A DNA stretch of 64,000 nucleotides from Sporopachydermia quercuum. Taxonomy: Eukaryota > Ascomycota > Sporopachydermiomycetes > Sporopachydermiales > Sporopachydermiaceae. Numbering within the stretch: position 1 is the stretch's first letter; every line of letters begins with the position of its first letter. The notes under the pieces are model-generated. The model searched no databases. It had not been told where the DNA came from and worked only from the letters and a program-made list of their open reading frames with translations. Location of the stretch: positions 310,001 through 374,000 of the forward strand of contig BCGN01000001.1 in the NCBI GenBank assembly GCA_001599295.1. Direction: 5' to 3'. The position numbers and the translations under genes were made by a program. Below, piece after piece: positions 1 through 10,744 of the stretch.

Positions 1-2700
1 TCAATGCTTGTTCGTCCACCACTTAGCACAGCATTGAAAATCAAGGAAACTGTTCTACCATGGATAGAAGAATTAATGTATACTTCGCTCTCAAGCAAAC
101 CAGCTTCTGCTGCTTCTAATCTACCGGGCTTCTCTTCCTTGTCAATAGTTTGTCTATGGACCCATATCACAGGATTACTGTCAAATTTCTCTTTGACTAA
201 CTGGCCAAATGTTCAGTTTAACTTACAATTCAAATTATCGTCATCAACGCTTGTTGCCAACGAGCTTCTTATTTACTCAAATATTCTCTCATATTGGGCT
301 TCTAATAATCAACAGTACTACTATTCAATTGATTCCAGTGATTATATTCTACTATTATTCAAGCATTTACTTGATAATAATAGTAAGCATTTGCATAGCT
401 ATTTGATTTCTTTGCAGGCAATTGATCCTAGTAATTTAATTTTAACAGGATTAGGCCTTGGGATAGGGAACACTATAGGAGGAACAGGGTCTCTTAGCAA
501 TGATCTCTCTTACAAAATGTTTAAGAGCAAAAGAAAGAAGATAGTATTGAAGATAGTATTCAACATTGCCAGAATTAGTCATAGAAGGGAAGAACAAGAA
601 TATGACAGAGCAAATAATGAGAATAGCGATAGCGATAGCAACAATAATATCAATGAGAAGTATAATCGATATCTGGTGAAATATATAAAGGAGCTGCTAA
701 AAGTGATCAATCATCATATTGTTATTAGCAATGGTAATGAAGTGATAGTCGAATTAAGAAAAGAGGTAACTGAAATTTTAAGTAATGGATGTGATGAATG
801 GGTTAAAAAAGAGATTGAGGATATTCAACAGGGATCTTCTTTGCCGTTATATGAAAAATGGAGAAAGTGGGTTAGAAACAGTAATGAGAAGGCTGTTATT
901 GCAAATGGATTTGAAGATAGAAGCAATGGGATTACTAATTCCAACAGAGATAGTACTAGGGATGATGGTCCTGTTGATACTATCAATAATGATAACTTCC
1001 AAGTACGTTCTGCCAGTAGCGATACTGTTTCTGTCGATCNTGCGAGCGAAAGGGCTAGTGTTAGTCATATCAACCGTGCTATCAATAGCACTGACCATAA
1101 CAATGAGAGCATTGCCAGAAAGATTAGATCATCTATTACTTCTCCTTTTCCTATTTATGTCTTTCAATTATACAATTTTATTATTGAAACAATAATAATA
1201 TATGAATCAAGCACCAATACAAACAATAAGATAAAGAACAACAGAACTTCAATTATTGATACGTTAATTAGTACAGTAATTGAAGCTATTCAATTATTGC
1301 ATAACGAAAACATCTATTCTCCAATTGCAATACTTAATCCACTAATTATTACAGCAAAATTAGTAATAACGAGAATATTCAAGCAACATAAGAATTTGAG
1401 CAGAATCTCAAATAAAAACAATTCTGACGGCAATAATTACAGTAATCATAACGGTAACAGGAATGACAGAGCCAATAAGAATAGACCAGAAAATTCAATC
1501 GATTGGTTAATTATATGTGTCTTACTGGGCAGTTTTAAAGAGCTACTTACTGGAGAAATTCTGAGGGTAAATGATGAATTGATATTGGTGGTCAATGATA
1601 TGATAGATGTTGGGTCATTGTTAGTTGAACATTTCGATAGTACTGGTGGTCTGGATAATAATAGTACTAACAGTATTAACATTAATGGCGTTGGTGTTGG
1701 GATGACTGCTTTTGGGAGCAATATTCCTTCAGATGACCCACTGGCTGCTGAAACAAATAATCACAATCTGAAAGTAATCACGATTGGCCATTTTTACAAC
1801 ACCATCAACACTTTTATTCATTTTCTGTCCAGCAATCAGAAGAAAGAGTTCGTTTCAAGGCACCAATATCTATTGGTACAAGCGGAGAAATTGTGTCTTT
1901 TGTATGAACATAAACCTTGGTATTTTGATATTTCCACGTTTAACATGGTTATGACTGTTGATAAAGCTGGAGTGGTGACTCCTAATACTACAAATACTAG
2001 TATTTCACGGAAAACGATTAACGATGCCTTTAATACTGAATTATTGAGCATAGTGAAAATTTATGAGCCTATCAGTAAAACTAACGAAGAAGATGCAATT
2101 AGATCTGCTTTTTCTCAGTTTGTTTTGTTTATTCGCGTGTTTTCTCAAATTGAGGGGAGAACTATGATAGATGGCAGGAGAAAGAAGGAAGAGAAGTTGA
2201 ATAGAAAAATGAGAAAAACTAGAGAAAAATTGGAAGATATTATAAGGAGAAGAAGCAGAATAAACTACATGTATAGAGGTAACAGTAACAACAACATTGT
2301 CAATGATAAAGAGGATAACGTTATTGAGAGTAATAGAGTCATAGAGCTAAGAGAGCGATCAGCTTGTTATGAGGCAACAGATTATACACAGCAGGAAGAT
2401 CATTTGTTAAACAGTGTAATCAAATATCTTATGAAACAACAAATTGGAAGTGAATTCTACCAAGAAATTCAATCAACAGAAGAAATGGTAGCTGATAATG
2501 AAGACAATAATGGCGACAATANTAGGCAAGAACCTGAAGAAGTAGATATACAGGAGGAACAAGAATTATACGATGAGTTGTTGCTACAAGAGCAAGAATT
2601 ACAACATAAATTACAAGATTTACAAAGACCCCAACAGGGAATAATTCATGAGGATGAAGTTAATAGTCTTGAGGGGGTATTTAATGATATTGTACTATAG
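1..2700 (+). CDS. Unidentified large protein, 5' end cut by window edge
   Basis: The frame is open from base 1 to a TAG at 2698-2700. An ATG lies at base 4, but the codon before it (TCA) is also open, so the true start may be upstream. At least 898 residues are visible. The first ~150 residues look like helical-repeat sequence (alternating hydrophobic helices). Asn/Ser-rich linkers follow at about residues 200-215, 310-370 and 465-495, with further helical blocks between them. The last ~150 residues are basic, then strongly acidic and Gln/Glu-rich (near 840-885), which suggests a coiled coil. Two codons carry an 'n' (near 1040 and 2521). I do not recognise the family; a helical-repeat scaffold is an inference from composition only. 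It ends convergently with SWC4. Confidence 0.75.
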   Translation, partial: SMLVRPPLSTALKIKETVLPWIEELMYTSLSSKPASAASNLPGFSSLSIVCLWTHITGLLSNFSLTNWPNVQFNLQFKLSSSTLVANELLIYSNILSYWASNNQQYYYSIDSSDYILLLFKHLLDNNSKHLHSYLISLQAIDPSNLILTGLGLGIGNTIGGTGSLSNDLSYKMFKSKRKKIVLKIVFNIARISHRREEQEYDRANNENSDSDSNNNINEKYNRYLVKYIKELLKVINHHIVISNGNEVIVELRKEVTEILSNGCDEWVKKEIEDIQQGSSLPLYEKWRKWVRNSNEKAVIANGFEDRSNGITNSNRDSTRDDGPVDTINNDNFQVRSASSDTVSVDXASERASVSHINRAINSTDHNNESIARKIRSSITSPFPIYVFQLYNFIIETIIIYESSTNTNNKIKNNRTSIIDTLISTVIEAIQLLHNENIYSPIAILNPLIITAKLVITRIFKQHKNLSRISNKNNSDGNNYSNHNGNRNDRANKNRPENSIDWLIICVLLGSFKELLTGEILRVNDELILVVNDMIDVGSLLVEHFDSTGGLDNNSTNSININGVGVGMTAFGSNIPSDDPLAAETNNHNLKVITIGHFYNTINTFIHFLSSNQKKEFVSRHQYLLVQAEKLCLLYEHKPWYFDISTFNMVMTVDKAGVVTPNTTNTSISRKTINDAFNTELLSIVKIYEPISKTNEEDAIRSAFSQFVLFIRVFSQIEGRTMIDGRRKKEEKLNRKMRKTREKLEDIIRRRSRINYMYRGNSNNNIVNDKEDNVIESNRVIELRERSACYEATDYTQQEDHLLNSVIKYLMKQQIGSEFYQEIQSTEEMVADNEDNNGDNXRQEPEEVDIQEEQELYDELLLQEQELQHKLQDLQRPQQGIIHEDEVNSLEGVFNDIVL

Positions 2701-3293
2701 AAGTTTCATCTATTTGTTTATTAATTTATTTATTTATTTATTATTATTATTATTATTAGTATATTTTTAAACGTAGATTGAACTTATTTTGCAGAAAGAA
2801 TAGACACTATTATTGGTTGTATCATTTATTTTGACAGGAGTTGGAAGTTAGGAAGTTGCAAACTATCGTAACATTACCTTAATCAGTTGCTTTTATTGCC
2901 GTCGTATGATCATTAGTTTTTATAATCGCATTACAAAAACTATAGCCGTGTTCTATTAAGAGTTGCGTGCAAAAAAAATTAAAATATTGCACATAGAATA
3001 CTATAATTTTGAACTTATTTCAACATAAATTATCATTTATGCTGAGCACTAATTACAATCAATCGCATTCCCATAATTATTTCTATTGACAAGTTTTCAA
3101 CAGCAAAAAAACATGTCACCCCTCCTACAATAATTCCTTGTTAATTTTGCCATATATTGGTTTACTAAACCACATTCATTCACATAATCATCATTACCGG
3201 TCATTCATACCTAAATTTCAAATAACGTGAAAAGTGGTTCATCTCCTTTTCTTCTAGTACTATTATCATTACCTATTATTTGCCTTCCGTCTT
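2701..3293. other. Intergenic, convergent 3' ends
   Basis: This 593-base spacer lies between the unidentified gene and SWC4. It begins with a TTTA/TTA microsatellite at about 2717-2758, likely 3'-UTR or polyadenylation sequence. Nothing else was recognised. Confidence 0.6.
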
Positions 3294-5042
3294 CTATTCC
3301 TTTCTAGTTTCGTCAATCACTACAGCTTTCTGAGCTTTCAAAATCTTTACCTCAGCTTCTAATTTATCAGCTTGGCGTTTAGCTTCCAGTAGCACGTTTA
3401 TTGTTTGCAAGAAATTCTCAAATTTCGCAATTGTCTTACTGGTGGGCATTATAGGTTTCGGGGGTAAATTCAACTCTGCTAGTACAGTATTGATTTTATT
3501 TTGTAATGTAGGCTTAAACGTTGTTATCTTGCTTGATCTGAATTGGACACCAGGCGATAACTTATCATGGAAAGCAATTCCGAAGGCTGTTTCTTCCTGA
3601 GGAGTAAGCTTTTTGCTCAGTAGCTGAGAAACTAATGATGGCTCTTCTTGTTGAGGGGTAGATTCCGTTTTACGTGCTTTACTGTTAGCCGTGGCAACAG
3701 AGGAAGAATTGCTACTGTCGATTGCAGAAGTATTGTTGTTGGCATTTTCATTAGCGCCTACAAGATCATTAGCATCAGCCGAAGCACTTGCGTTCTCAGT
3801 TTTCACCTTTTCATCTTCCTTCTTATCCTTTCTATCTGACTTCTCTTTCTTGACCTTCGTGGACCCTCCTTTATCCTTATCGTCTAAGGCAGCATTAATA
3901 GAAGAAGCCTTTCGTTTTCTAGCTGCTGCCGCAGCAACATTGACGTTAGCCCCTGAGCTTGTAGAACTGCTACTTGAACCACCTGTAGCATTATTAGCTC
4001 CTCCACTACTCATGAGTGTATCAATAAGTTGCTGAAGACCATTGCTTGTTAGGTACTGTGAAATTGAGCCATTGGCCTGTGGAGAGTCCAAAAAGCTGAG
4101 CAAAGCAGCTCTTTCTTGTACAGTTTTCTTAGCAGCAAGCTCAAATCGCCTTGATTCTATCATCAATGATTCCTCTTCTGCTATTTCTGCCGGTGACCGA
4201 GCAAGTAGTCTTTCCAGGTACTTTTTTCTCGTGATTTCTTTCTCCTTATCAAACTGGAGTGCTTTCAAAAGCTCTGTCTCCTGTGGCGACCAGGGCATTC
4301 CTTTAGTATGACTAGCTTCTGTTATNGTCTTACAAATAATTAAGAAGCACTCTTTGAGGTCTTCGATATTGCGCGGTGGCCTTGGAGGGGTTTCAGTATT
4401 TGAGATTTCCGTTTTGATATTATCTACTTCCGTTTTTTCTTCCAATTTATTTGTATCTGACTGTACTCCTGCTTCACTTTCAATTTCTTTTGTGACATTT
4501 TTCCTCTCTCTATCTTCAGAACCTTTGCCATAAGCATATCGGTCATGAATCACAATCCATCGCAAATCGAACCTTCTACACAAATCAAATAAATATTTCG
4601 CTTCTTCGTAACTCCATTCGTTTNTACTTATTACATCAAGCTTTTCTAAGTGCTCTCTGTACTGTTTCTCATCAAATATCGGAAATGTTATGCTCTGATT
4701 ATATTGTTCAAACAAATACTTGTTATTCTGTTCACTGTTCGAGTCTGAGGCCAAATCAACAGTTCCCTTCACCCAGTGATGCAATTCAAGTCCGTCTTCA
4801 CGAACTCCGTTTGTAAAAGGAGCCCAATTCCAAGGAGTGACCTTTTTCACTAGATTCAATCTTTCTTTGTATCTGCTGTGTGGTTGATAGATTGCAGAAG
4901 GTGTGTTTTCTCCTAACAATGCAAAGAGCTCTCTTTGCATTACGTCTGATTTTTTTTGAGGAAGTTCATGTCTAAGCTTTTTCTTTGGTGGCTCATCATT
5001 GCGGGCTTTGATGTTTAACACATCAAATATATCAGATGACAT
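3294..5042 (-). CDS. SWC4: SWC4/EAF2, DMAP1-type subunit of SWR1 and NuA4 complexes
   Basis: This is the yeast DMAP1 homologue, shared by the SWR1 (H2A.Z exchange) and NuA4 (histone H4 acetylation) complexes in the nucleus. The start chosen is the ATG at 5042, giving 582 residues beginning MSSDIFDVLNI, the typical family start. The 27 in-frame codons upstream have no ATG. The PWNWAPFTN block is near residues 70-78. A SANT/Myb-like domain follows (about 140-185, with EWSYEEAKYLFDLCRRFDLRW). The second conserved block contains PWSPQETELLKAL. The C-terminal DMAP1 segment has GVQFRSSK and a closing helix. Between them lies a low-complexity stretch rich in Ala, Ser, Lys and Asn. Two codons carry 'n' (near 4326 and 4624). 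It is divergent from CUL3 across 934 bases. Identity is secure. Confidence 0.95.
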   Translation of the reverse strand: MSSDIFDVLNIKARNDEPPKKKLRHELPQKKSDVMQRELFALLGENTPSAIYQPHSRYKERLNLVKKVTPWNWAPFTNGVREDGLELHHWVKGTVDLASDSNSEQNNKYLFEQYNQSITFPIFDEKQYREHLEKLDVISXNEWSYEEAKYLFDLCRRFDLRWIVIHDRYAYGKGSEDRERKNVTKEIESEAGVQSDTNKLEEKTEVDNIKTEISNTETPPRPPRNIEDLKECFLIICKXITEASHTKGMPWSPQETELLKALQFDKEKEITRKKYLERLLARSPAEIAEEESLMIESRRFELAAKKTVQERAALLSFLDSPQANGSISQYLTSNGLQQLIDTLMSSGGANNATGGSSSSSTSSGANVNVAAAAARKRKASSINAALDDKDKGGSTKVKKEKSDRKDKKEDEKVKTENASASADANDLVGANENANNNTSAIDSSNSSSVATANSKARKTESTPQQEEPSLVSQLLSKKLTPQEETAFGIAFHDKLSPGVQFRSSKITTFKPTLQNKINTVLAELNLPPKPIMPTSKTIAKFENFLQTINVLLEAKRQADKLEAEVKILKAQKAVVIDETRKE

Positions 5043-5976
5043 CTTGGAATATATTGTAGAACTGCAAAAACATTGAATAGTAGGTAATGCAGAGGTAGCC
5101 TGGAAAAGTCTGACAAGATGCAACTAGAGAATAAAAACCTCTAGCTAAGTTTAAACCGCTATTCCCAGTATTTTTATCGATGGGGTCTATGCCAAGAATG
5201 TTGATATAAAGAAATATATATCAAACCAGGAGACAATGTGAGGAAAAGAGAGCAAACACCACACAGCAAATTTAGTAAAGTGTGACTGGGATGAGATGCA
5301 ATGTTCAAATATTGTAAGTTTGTGGGAACAGTTGTGTGGGTGTAACATGGGATCTTTGGAAGTAATTTTAGATGATGTAAGCCAAAACTCTTCACCACTT
5401 TCAGTCCTTTGGGTTTGTAGGTCCGGAATAACGATATCAACAAAATAGGATCTCCACAAACCTACAAACCAGATATCACAGATATAATTAATTACCACAA
5501 AACACAAATGCACAGAAAAAGCATTCAATAAATCTCCTCTGGTTCTACCTCCTCTGTTATTTCTATTAACTTCAGCATCAAGGGATTGGTAACGGCTTAT
5601 ATCAAGCAACAATCAAGTATTAAACTCCACATTATCATTGATCTGCTAGCTAGTGAGAACAGTTGGAGAGACCTTCTGGGAGCAGGGAATGTAAACAGCG
5701 AGCTGTCGCTACCTGCGCCTTGAATAACTTTCTGTTGTACTACTATCCTCACTGGTTATTTCTATTTACCTTATATACTAGTTATTTGATATGATCTGTT
5801 TGCGACAGAAATCTTAGTGGGCAATTGAGATATACTTTTCATACATTGCATATCAGCAGTATACACATCTACGCAGTATTTACACTTCAAATAAGCTATT
5901 TGCAAAATAAATACTACGGATCAGCAGCCAGTCGCANATCTATTGCTATTCCAACTCCTATCCACACGCATTATCC
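5043..5976. promoter_or_regulatory. Divergent intergenic region, SWC4/CUL3
   Basis: This 934-base region separates two genes transcribed apart. On the minus strand, about 5187-5612, there is a ~141-codon stretch without stops, but it has no ATG until near its end and resembles no family. I treat it as chance. No tRNA or clear TATA element was found. Confidence 0.5.
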
Positions 5977-8466
5977 ATGTCAGGCCTCAAAAGAACAAGA
6001 ATCCGACCACCTCGGAAAAACCTAGGTGGAGAAATTGACTTCAAAGCAGCGTGGGATATCCTCTCTTCAGCTATTCGTGAAATCCAAAGGAAAAACGCTT
6101 CTAAACTATCTTTTGAGCAACTTTATCGTACAGCATACACTTTAGTATTGAGAAAGCATGGGAAACAACTATATGAAAGTGTTTTAAGCCAGGTTTCTCA
6201 GCATTTGCTACGTGTTCGGAAAGATCAATTGTTACCTTTGGTCCGGAAATCTGGCGCGTACGATTTAGACCATGCAAATGTGTTTTTAAGAACAGTTCGA
6301 GATATTTGGGAAGATCATACGATATCCATGCGTATGATCAGTGATGTTTTGATGTATTTAGATAGGACTTACTGTAAGGAAAACAGGACTCCCCTGGTAT
6401 ACGATGCAAGCATGTCGGTATTTAGAGATAAAGTCATTCGAGAGGAACGCAATACAATTATGCAGTTTATCAATTTAGTGATCATCTCAGAAATCACTAG
6501 AGACCGTGATGGAGAAGTGGTTGACAAATTACTTATTAAGTCAGTGATCAATATGATTGAATCCTTGCCAGAGGATTCCAACAGCGAGTTTGAGAACGTT
6601 TATTTTGAATCATTTGAAGGACCTTTTTTAGATGAAAGCACAGCGTATTATCGTTCGAAAGCTAATGGTCTACTTGAGAGTAACGATGCTACTATTTACT
6701 TTCGTAAGGTGAAAGATTGGTTACAAGCAGAGGAAAACAGAGCTACATTGTATCTTCCAGAAACAACACTAGCGAAACTACGATACCAAATTGAAACAGA
6801 ACTCATAACAAACAACGCGCAAAAAGTAATGGAACTGAGAGGCAGTGGTTTGGCTTTCCTGGTGGAGAATAGCAAATACGACGACCTCCAATTGGTGTAC
6901 AATCTATTGCAACGAGTAGATCCACAGGGAAAGCTCTTGGGATACCAAATAGCAGGGTTGATTCTTGCTTCTGGAGACGAAATTAACAAGTCTGCTGAAA
7001 CTCAGATCACCCAGCTGAGGCTGCAGAAATCTACTCCCAAGGATAAGAAGAATAGTAGTCATAACAACAACGGTAGTGGCAATTTATCTCCTACTAGTAT
7101 AGTCATCCAATGGGTTATCGACGTCCTTGCATTACGTAAAAAGTATGATGTGATATTCCATAAGTGCTTTCACAGCAACAAAGATATGCAAGTGAGTATA
7201 GAAAAACCATTCACTGAATTCATCAATAGAAACGACAAAGTATCAGAGTATCTTTCATTGTTCATTGATGAAAACATGAAGAAAACATTCAAAGGCAAGT
7301 CAGAGGAAGAAATTGAAGCCTGTTTATCAGATGCTATTCTCCTCTTCAGATTTATAGCCGATAAAGACTTGTTTGAACGTTATTATAAAAACCATCTTGC
7401 CCGAAGACTTATCACTGGTAAAATGATATCTGAAGATGCAGAACGTAACATGATCGGTAAAATCAAGCTGGAAGTNGGCACATCGTTTACCTCTAAGCTA
7501 GAAGCAATGTTTAAAGATCTCAGAGTATCGTCAGACCTGTGTGATGAGTTTAAAGGACTCTCGTTGGCAGAATGGGACAAATCAACTGGTAAAAAGCCTG
7601 TGGAGTTGAAAATAGACGTGCTGACATCAAATTTCTGGCCAATGAATGCTCCCCAGGGAGCAAACAAAATCATATATCCACCACAACTTGAAGATATTAG
7701 GAGTAAGTTTGCTGCGTTTTATGGCAAGCGACACAGTGGCAGAGTCCTGACGTTTGCTCCTAACCATGGCACAGTAGATGTGAAAATAGTGTTCAAGAAA
7801 AGGTCCCACGAGATAAATATGCCCGTGTACGCATTCATCATAATGAGCCTATTTGCGGATCTTGGTGCGCATGAGTCACTGAGCTTTGAGGATATTGAAA
7901 CTGGAACCAATATTCCCCGTCAGGATCTAGTGCGGCAGTTGCAGTCCCTAGCAGTGGCTTCACGAACACGGTTACTGGTGAAAGAACCGAAATCCAAAGA
8001 TATCAAAGCTGGAGATCGGTTTTACTTCAATAGCGGGTTCGAAAGTCCTACAGTGAAAGTAAAGGTTCTGTCTGTATCATTAGCATCTTCAGTAGCAGCT
8101 TCTGCAGCAGCCAAAGGAAATAGTTCTGGTGGTAGCTCTAGAGCAGATATTGCTGCAGGCGATGGCTCTAGCGCAGGAATCGGTGCTAATGGTACAGCAA
8201 GGTTGGAAGATGATATGGAAAGAGGGCAGACTCTAGCAGCTATCCAGCAATCTAGAAGCTTTGAAACAGACGCAGCTATTGTAAGAGTAATGAAAAGCAG
8301 GAAACAGCTCAGTCATAATGATTTGATGGGTGAAGTGATCAAGTTGTTGAACTCTCGTTTCAAACCATCGCCACTAATGATTAAACAGCGGATACAGATA
8401 CTGTTGGAAAAGGAGTATTTGGAACGTGATAGAGACGATAGGGCTTTATACAGGTATTTGGCATAG
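5977..8466 (+). CDS. CUL3: Cullin-3, scaffold of a RING ubiquitin ligase
   Basis: Cullin scaffold that binds a substrate adaptor at its N-terminus and a RING protein at its C-terminus to ubiquitinate targets. It has 829 residues; the ATG at 5977 gives MSGLKRTRIRPP, matching the cullin-3 N-terminus. Cullin repeats cover about 20-340. The cullin homology domain follows (IADKDLFERYYKNHLARRL near 463, then FTSKLEAMFKD). A C-terminal winged-helix/Nedd8 domain ends in LYRYLA. The expected neddylation lysine is K773 in IVRVMKSRK. Two low-complexity insertions stand out: a Ser/Asn/Gly loop near 350-366 and an Ala/Ser/Gly linker near 700-745, just before the Nedd8 domain. An 'n' at 7475 lies in a GTN codon, where animal homologues often have Cys. 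It looks closer to animal and fission-yeast cullin-3 than to the divergent S. cerevisiae protein. Confidence 0.95.
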   Translation: MSGLKRTRIRPPRKNLGGEIDFKAAWDILSSAIREIQRKNASKLSFEQLYRTAYTLVLRKHGKQLYESVLSQVSQHLLRVRKDQLLPLVRKSGAYDLDHANVFLRTVRDIWEDHTISMRMISDVLMYLDRTYCKENRTPLVYDASMSVFRDKVIREERNTIMQFINLVIISEITRDRDGEVVDKLLIKSVINMIESLPEDSNSEFENVYFESFEGPFLDESTAYYRSKANGLLESNDATIYFRKVKDWLQAEENRATLYLPETTLAKLRYQIETELITNNAQKVMELRGSGLAFLVENSKYDDLQLVYNLLQRVDPQGKLLGYQIAGLILASGDEINKSAETQITQLRLQKSTPKDKKNSSHNNNGSGNLSPTSIVIQWVIDVLALRKKYDVIFHKCFHSNKDMQVSIEKPFTEFINRNDKVSEYLSLFIDENMKKTFKGKSEEEIEACLSDAILLFRFIADKDLFERYYKNHLARRLITGKMISEDAERNMIGKIKLEXGTSFTSKLEAMFKDLRVSSDLCDEFKGLSLAEWDKSTGKKPVELKIDVLTSNFWPMNAPQGANKIIYPPQLEDIRSKFAAFYGKRHSGRVLTFAPNHGTVDVKIVFKKRSHEINMPVYAFIIMSLFADLGAHESLSFEDIETGTNIPRQDLVRQLQSLAVASRTRLLVKEPKSKDIKAGDRFYFNSGFESPTVKVKVLSVSLASSVAASAAAKGNSSGGSSRADIAAGDGSSAGIGANGTARLEDDMERGQTLAAIQQSRSFETDAAIVRVMKSRKQLSHNDLMGEVIKLLNSRFKPSPLMIKQRIQILLEKEYLERDRDDRALYRYLA

Positions 8467-9460
8467 GCATTTTGATGTTACTATGGGAGTCTGTTTAGGC
8501 GTCGTAGTTACTTTGGTTACATTTTGAACCAAGAAACGTTATTTCAAGCGGAATAGTTTTAACTATGTGGTGGCATGAACAGAATGGGTGCTGTGTTTGT
8601 AAGCAGGTGCATTGTGTGAACCTGAAGTCTGAACCTCAATTGTCGACTCAATTTATGATAGATATAAATTCAATTTAACTGATGTTGGTAAAGAATGNTG
8701 ATTTGAATTGTCAACAATGACTTTCCCTTTCCATAAGATTATTATTCTCTGTTATATGAAATAATTGCATGGTAAAAGGATGAAAGTATCATTGAACTGA
8801 TGATCTCACTACAATACATCTAGTTCTTATAGGGAATGCCTGTATCCGATTGATGTTCAACAATCGTTTATCTTTGAAATGACTAGGGTTAAGACTTAAG
8901 ATAGGCTGTTGTAGAACGATTACTGCCCGGCGATTCTCCATAACTGGTGAATAATCACCAATTGGGTTTTATAGGAAAATGAATATGTGTGAATGAATAT
9001 TCAACTGTTTTTACAACAAGATTAACGCTTGNACTCATAAGTACCGTTTGGGTCAATTATTATCAGACTTTGTAGAAGGAAAGGCCTACTGGTTTTAATT
9101 GGATGTCAACTGAGAGTAAGAAAATCAACATGCGAAATATGGAATAACATGGGAATAGTCCTATTTTTTTTATTTTCATGAATTATCTTCACCTCTGATG
9201 TTTCCCACATCTAGTTATACCATAATTAGTTGTGAAAATACAGTCAGTATAGTCAAATTCATATTGGATATTCTATTATCTCATGTATACCTTTTCATTA
9301 CAGCATCTACACTAATAAGTACACTCATCATCCATTAGATTTACTAAAAATATTCATCCCTCATATTTCCTCATTCTCATCTCATTTCGCATACTATTAA
9401 ATCTAGTTTCCTTCAGCTCCAATGNGTTTTTATTACATCGCTTGATTCTTTTTTTAGTTA
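8467..9460. other. Intergenic, convergent
   Basis: This 994-base spacer lies between CUL3 and the minus-strand unknown gene. T-arm-like GTTCRA strings were checked and none has a pairing stem, so no tRNA is called. Three isolated 'n' bases occur (8698, 9032, 9425). Nothing else was recognised. Confidence 0.5.
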
Positions 9461-10744
9461 TCAATTGCTTTCTCCGAATGACAGGGAGCTCTTCTTACGG
9501 CGGTCCACTTGCTCCATGAAAACTCTTTCCCGTCTCAAATCCCGTAAAAACAAATCCCGTTCCAATCGCCAAAATTCCTGCTTATCTTTCAGATGTACTA
9601 TCTTTTCATCAACATCAACATCTTCTCCCCCTGACGTGGTGGGTCCTATCTTCAAGAAAGAAGGATTCCACGACCATATATTCTTTCCACTATTGCTATT
9701 GTTAACATGNTGATGATGAGTCTTGATCATTGCCAAATAAGGACGTTTATAATCTGAGCATCGCCTTCTAAGTCTTTCATTCATAGATAAGATTCCTGGA
9801 AGATTATTTACTGNATAACTAGAGAATGACCTTGATCTTCTACCTCTGACATAAGGATAACCAACGTTATACTTTTTATTAGGATCATAATCATTAGGAA
9901 TAGCTAGTTGTAGTTCTTGAGGATGCGCAATATTTTGTAGCAGGAGTCTCTCATTATTGCCTTCCAATGGGTCATCAGCAGAGCTTGGTAACATGCTGCT
10001 AGTTTTTCTGAATGCTCTGAGGAACTTCAATGATGAAGGAGAAAGCAATGGAAATTTCATATTAGTTTGGCTCGTAGAGAACCACGCGGGGTATTTCAAT
10101 CTTAGTGATACATTATTGCCTAGTAGTTTGGTGATTTCGTTGTTATTATCGTCAGAGTCTGTCTCTGATTCTTTTATGACATAAGGATGTGAAAGTTCTA
10201 ATGCAAATGGTGATTCTCTTGGTAATTTTCCTTCTGACAATGATAGCGAGCGAAACTTCGGTCTTCTTGTTGATACAGCAGAGGAAGATGATCTTCTTCT
10301 TCGCACGGGAGATAATAAAGTATTTGTAGCACTATTAACACTGATGCTAGCATTATGATTAGCATTGTCAGAATGAAGATGAACTATACTGTCATCAATA
10401 CTAATACCACCGGGAATTTGTTGTAAGCTATTAGAGTCAGTTCTAACATTTTGCACAGCACGATCAAGCCGTGCTTGCTCTATCTTGAGCTTCCGTAGCA
10501 TTCGGGCATCTTGATTTTCTTGTCGTATTCTCTCTTCATGCTTCAATGTGTTTAGGGAAGATGTGATTCCAGAGGGAACAGAAGGAAGAATGTGCGGGTT
10601 TCTAACGAAACGATCTACTGCTGTTTGGGGTATAGGAGATTTCGGTAGTGATTCTGATGATTGAGAGAAAGAGGTTGGCTTGGTGAAAGTTGGAGAGTTC
10701 GGAGCTGAGAGGGAACTTAACTGTCGGCTATAAGAAAAACTCAT
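9461..10744 (-). CDS. Unknown Ser-rich, largely disordered protein
   Basis: A 427-residue frame with an ATG at 10744. The N-terminus is Ser/Pro-rich (SRQLSSLSAPNSPTF), with many S-P and R-x-x-S sites that kinases could use. A short charged helix follows at about 70-100 (HEERIRQENQDARMLRKLK). Basic Arg/Ser segments sit in the middle (PVRRRRSSSSAVSTRRPKF). The C-terminal ~60 residues form the most ordered-looking part: a charged helix with LKDKQEFWRLERDLFLRDLRRER, likely coiled coil. Codons near 9710 and 9814 carry 'n'. No known family was recognised. Length, normal codon use and a clean start make it a real gene; its function is unknown. Confidence 0.75.
   Translation of the reverse strand: MSFSYSRQLSSLSAPNSPTFTKPTSFSQSSESLPKSPIPQTAVDRFVRNPHILPSVPSGITSSLNTLKHEERIRQENQDARMLRKLKIEQARLDRAVQNVRTDSNSLQQIPGGISIDDSIVHLHSDNANHNASISVNSATNTLLSPVRRRRSSSSAVSTRRPKFRSLSLSEGKLPRESPFALELSHPYVIKESETDSDDNNNEITKLLGNNVSLRLKYPAWFSTSQTNMKFPLLSPSSLKFLRAFRKTSSMLPSSADDPLEGNNERLLLQNIAHPQELQLAIPNDYDPNKKYNVGYPYVRGRRSRSFSSYXVNNLPGILSMNERLRRRCSDYKRPYLAMIKTHHXHVNNSNSGKNIWSWNPSFLKIGPTTSGGEDVDVDEKIVHLKDKQEFWRLERDLFLRDLRRERVFMEQVDRRKKSSLSFGESN

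Noticed and set aside
5187-5612. 141-codon stop-free minus-strand frame between SWC4 and CUL3
   Set aside because: No ATG until near its end, a stop directly before it, no recognised motif, and SWC4 already has its normal N-terminus.
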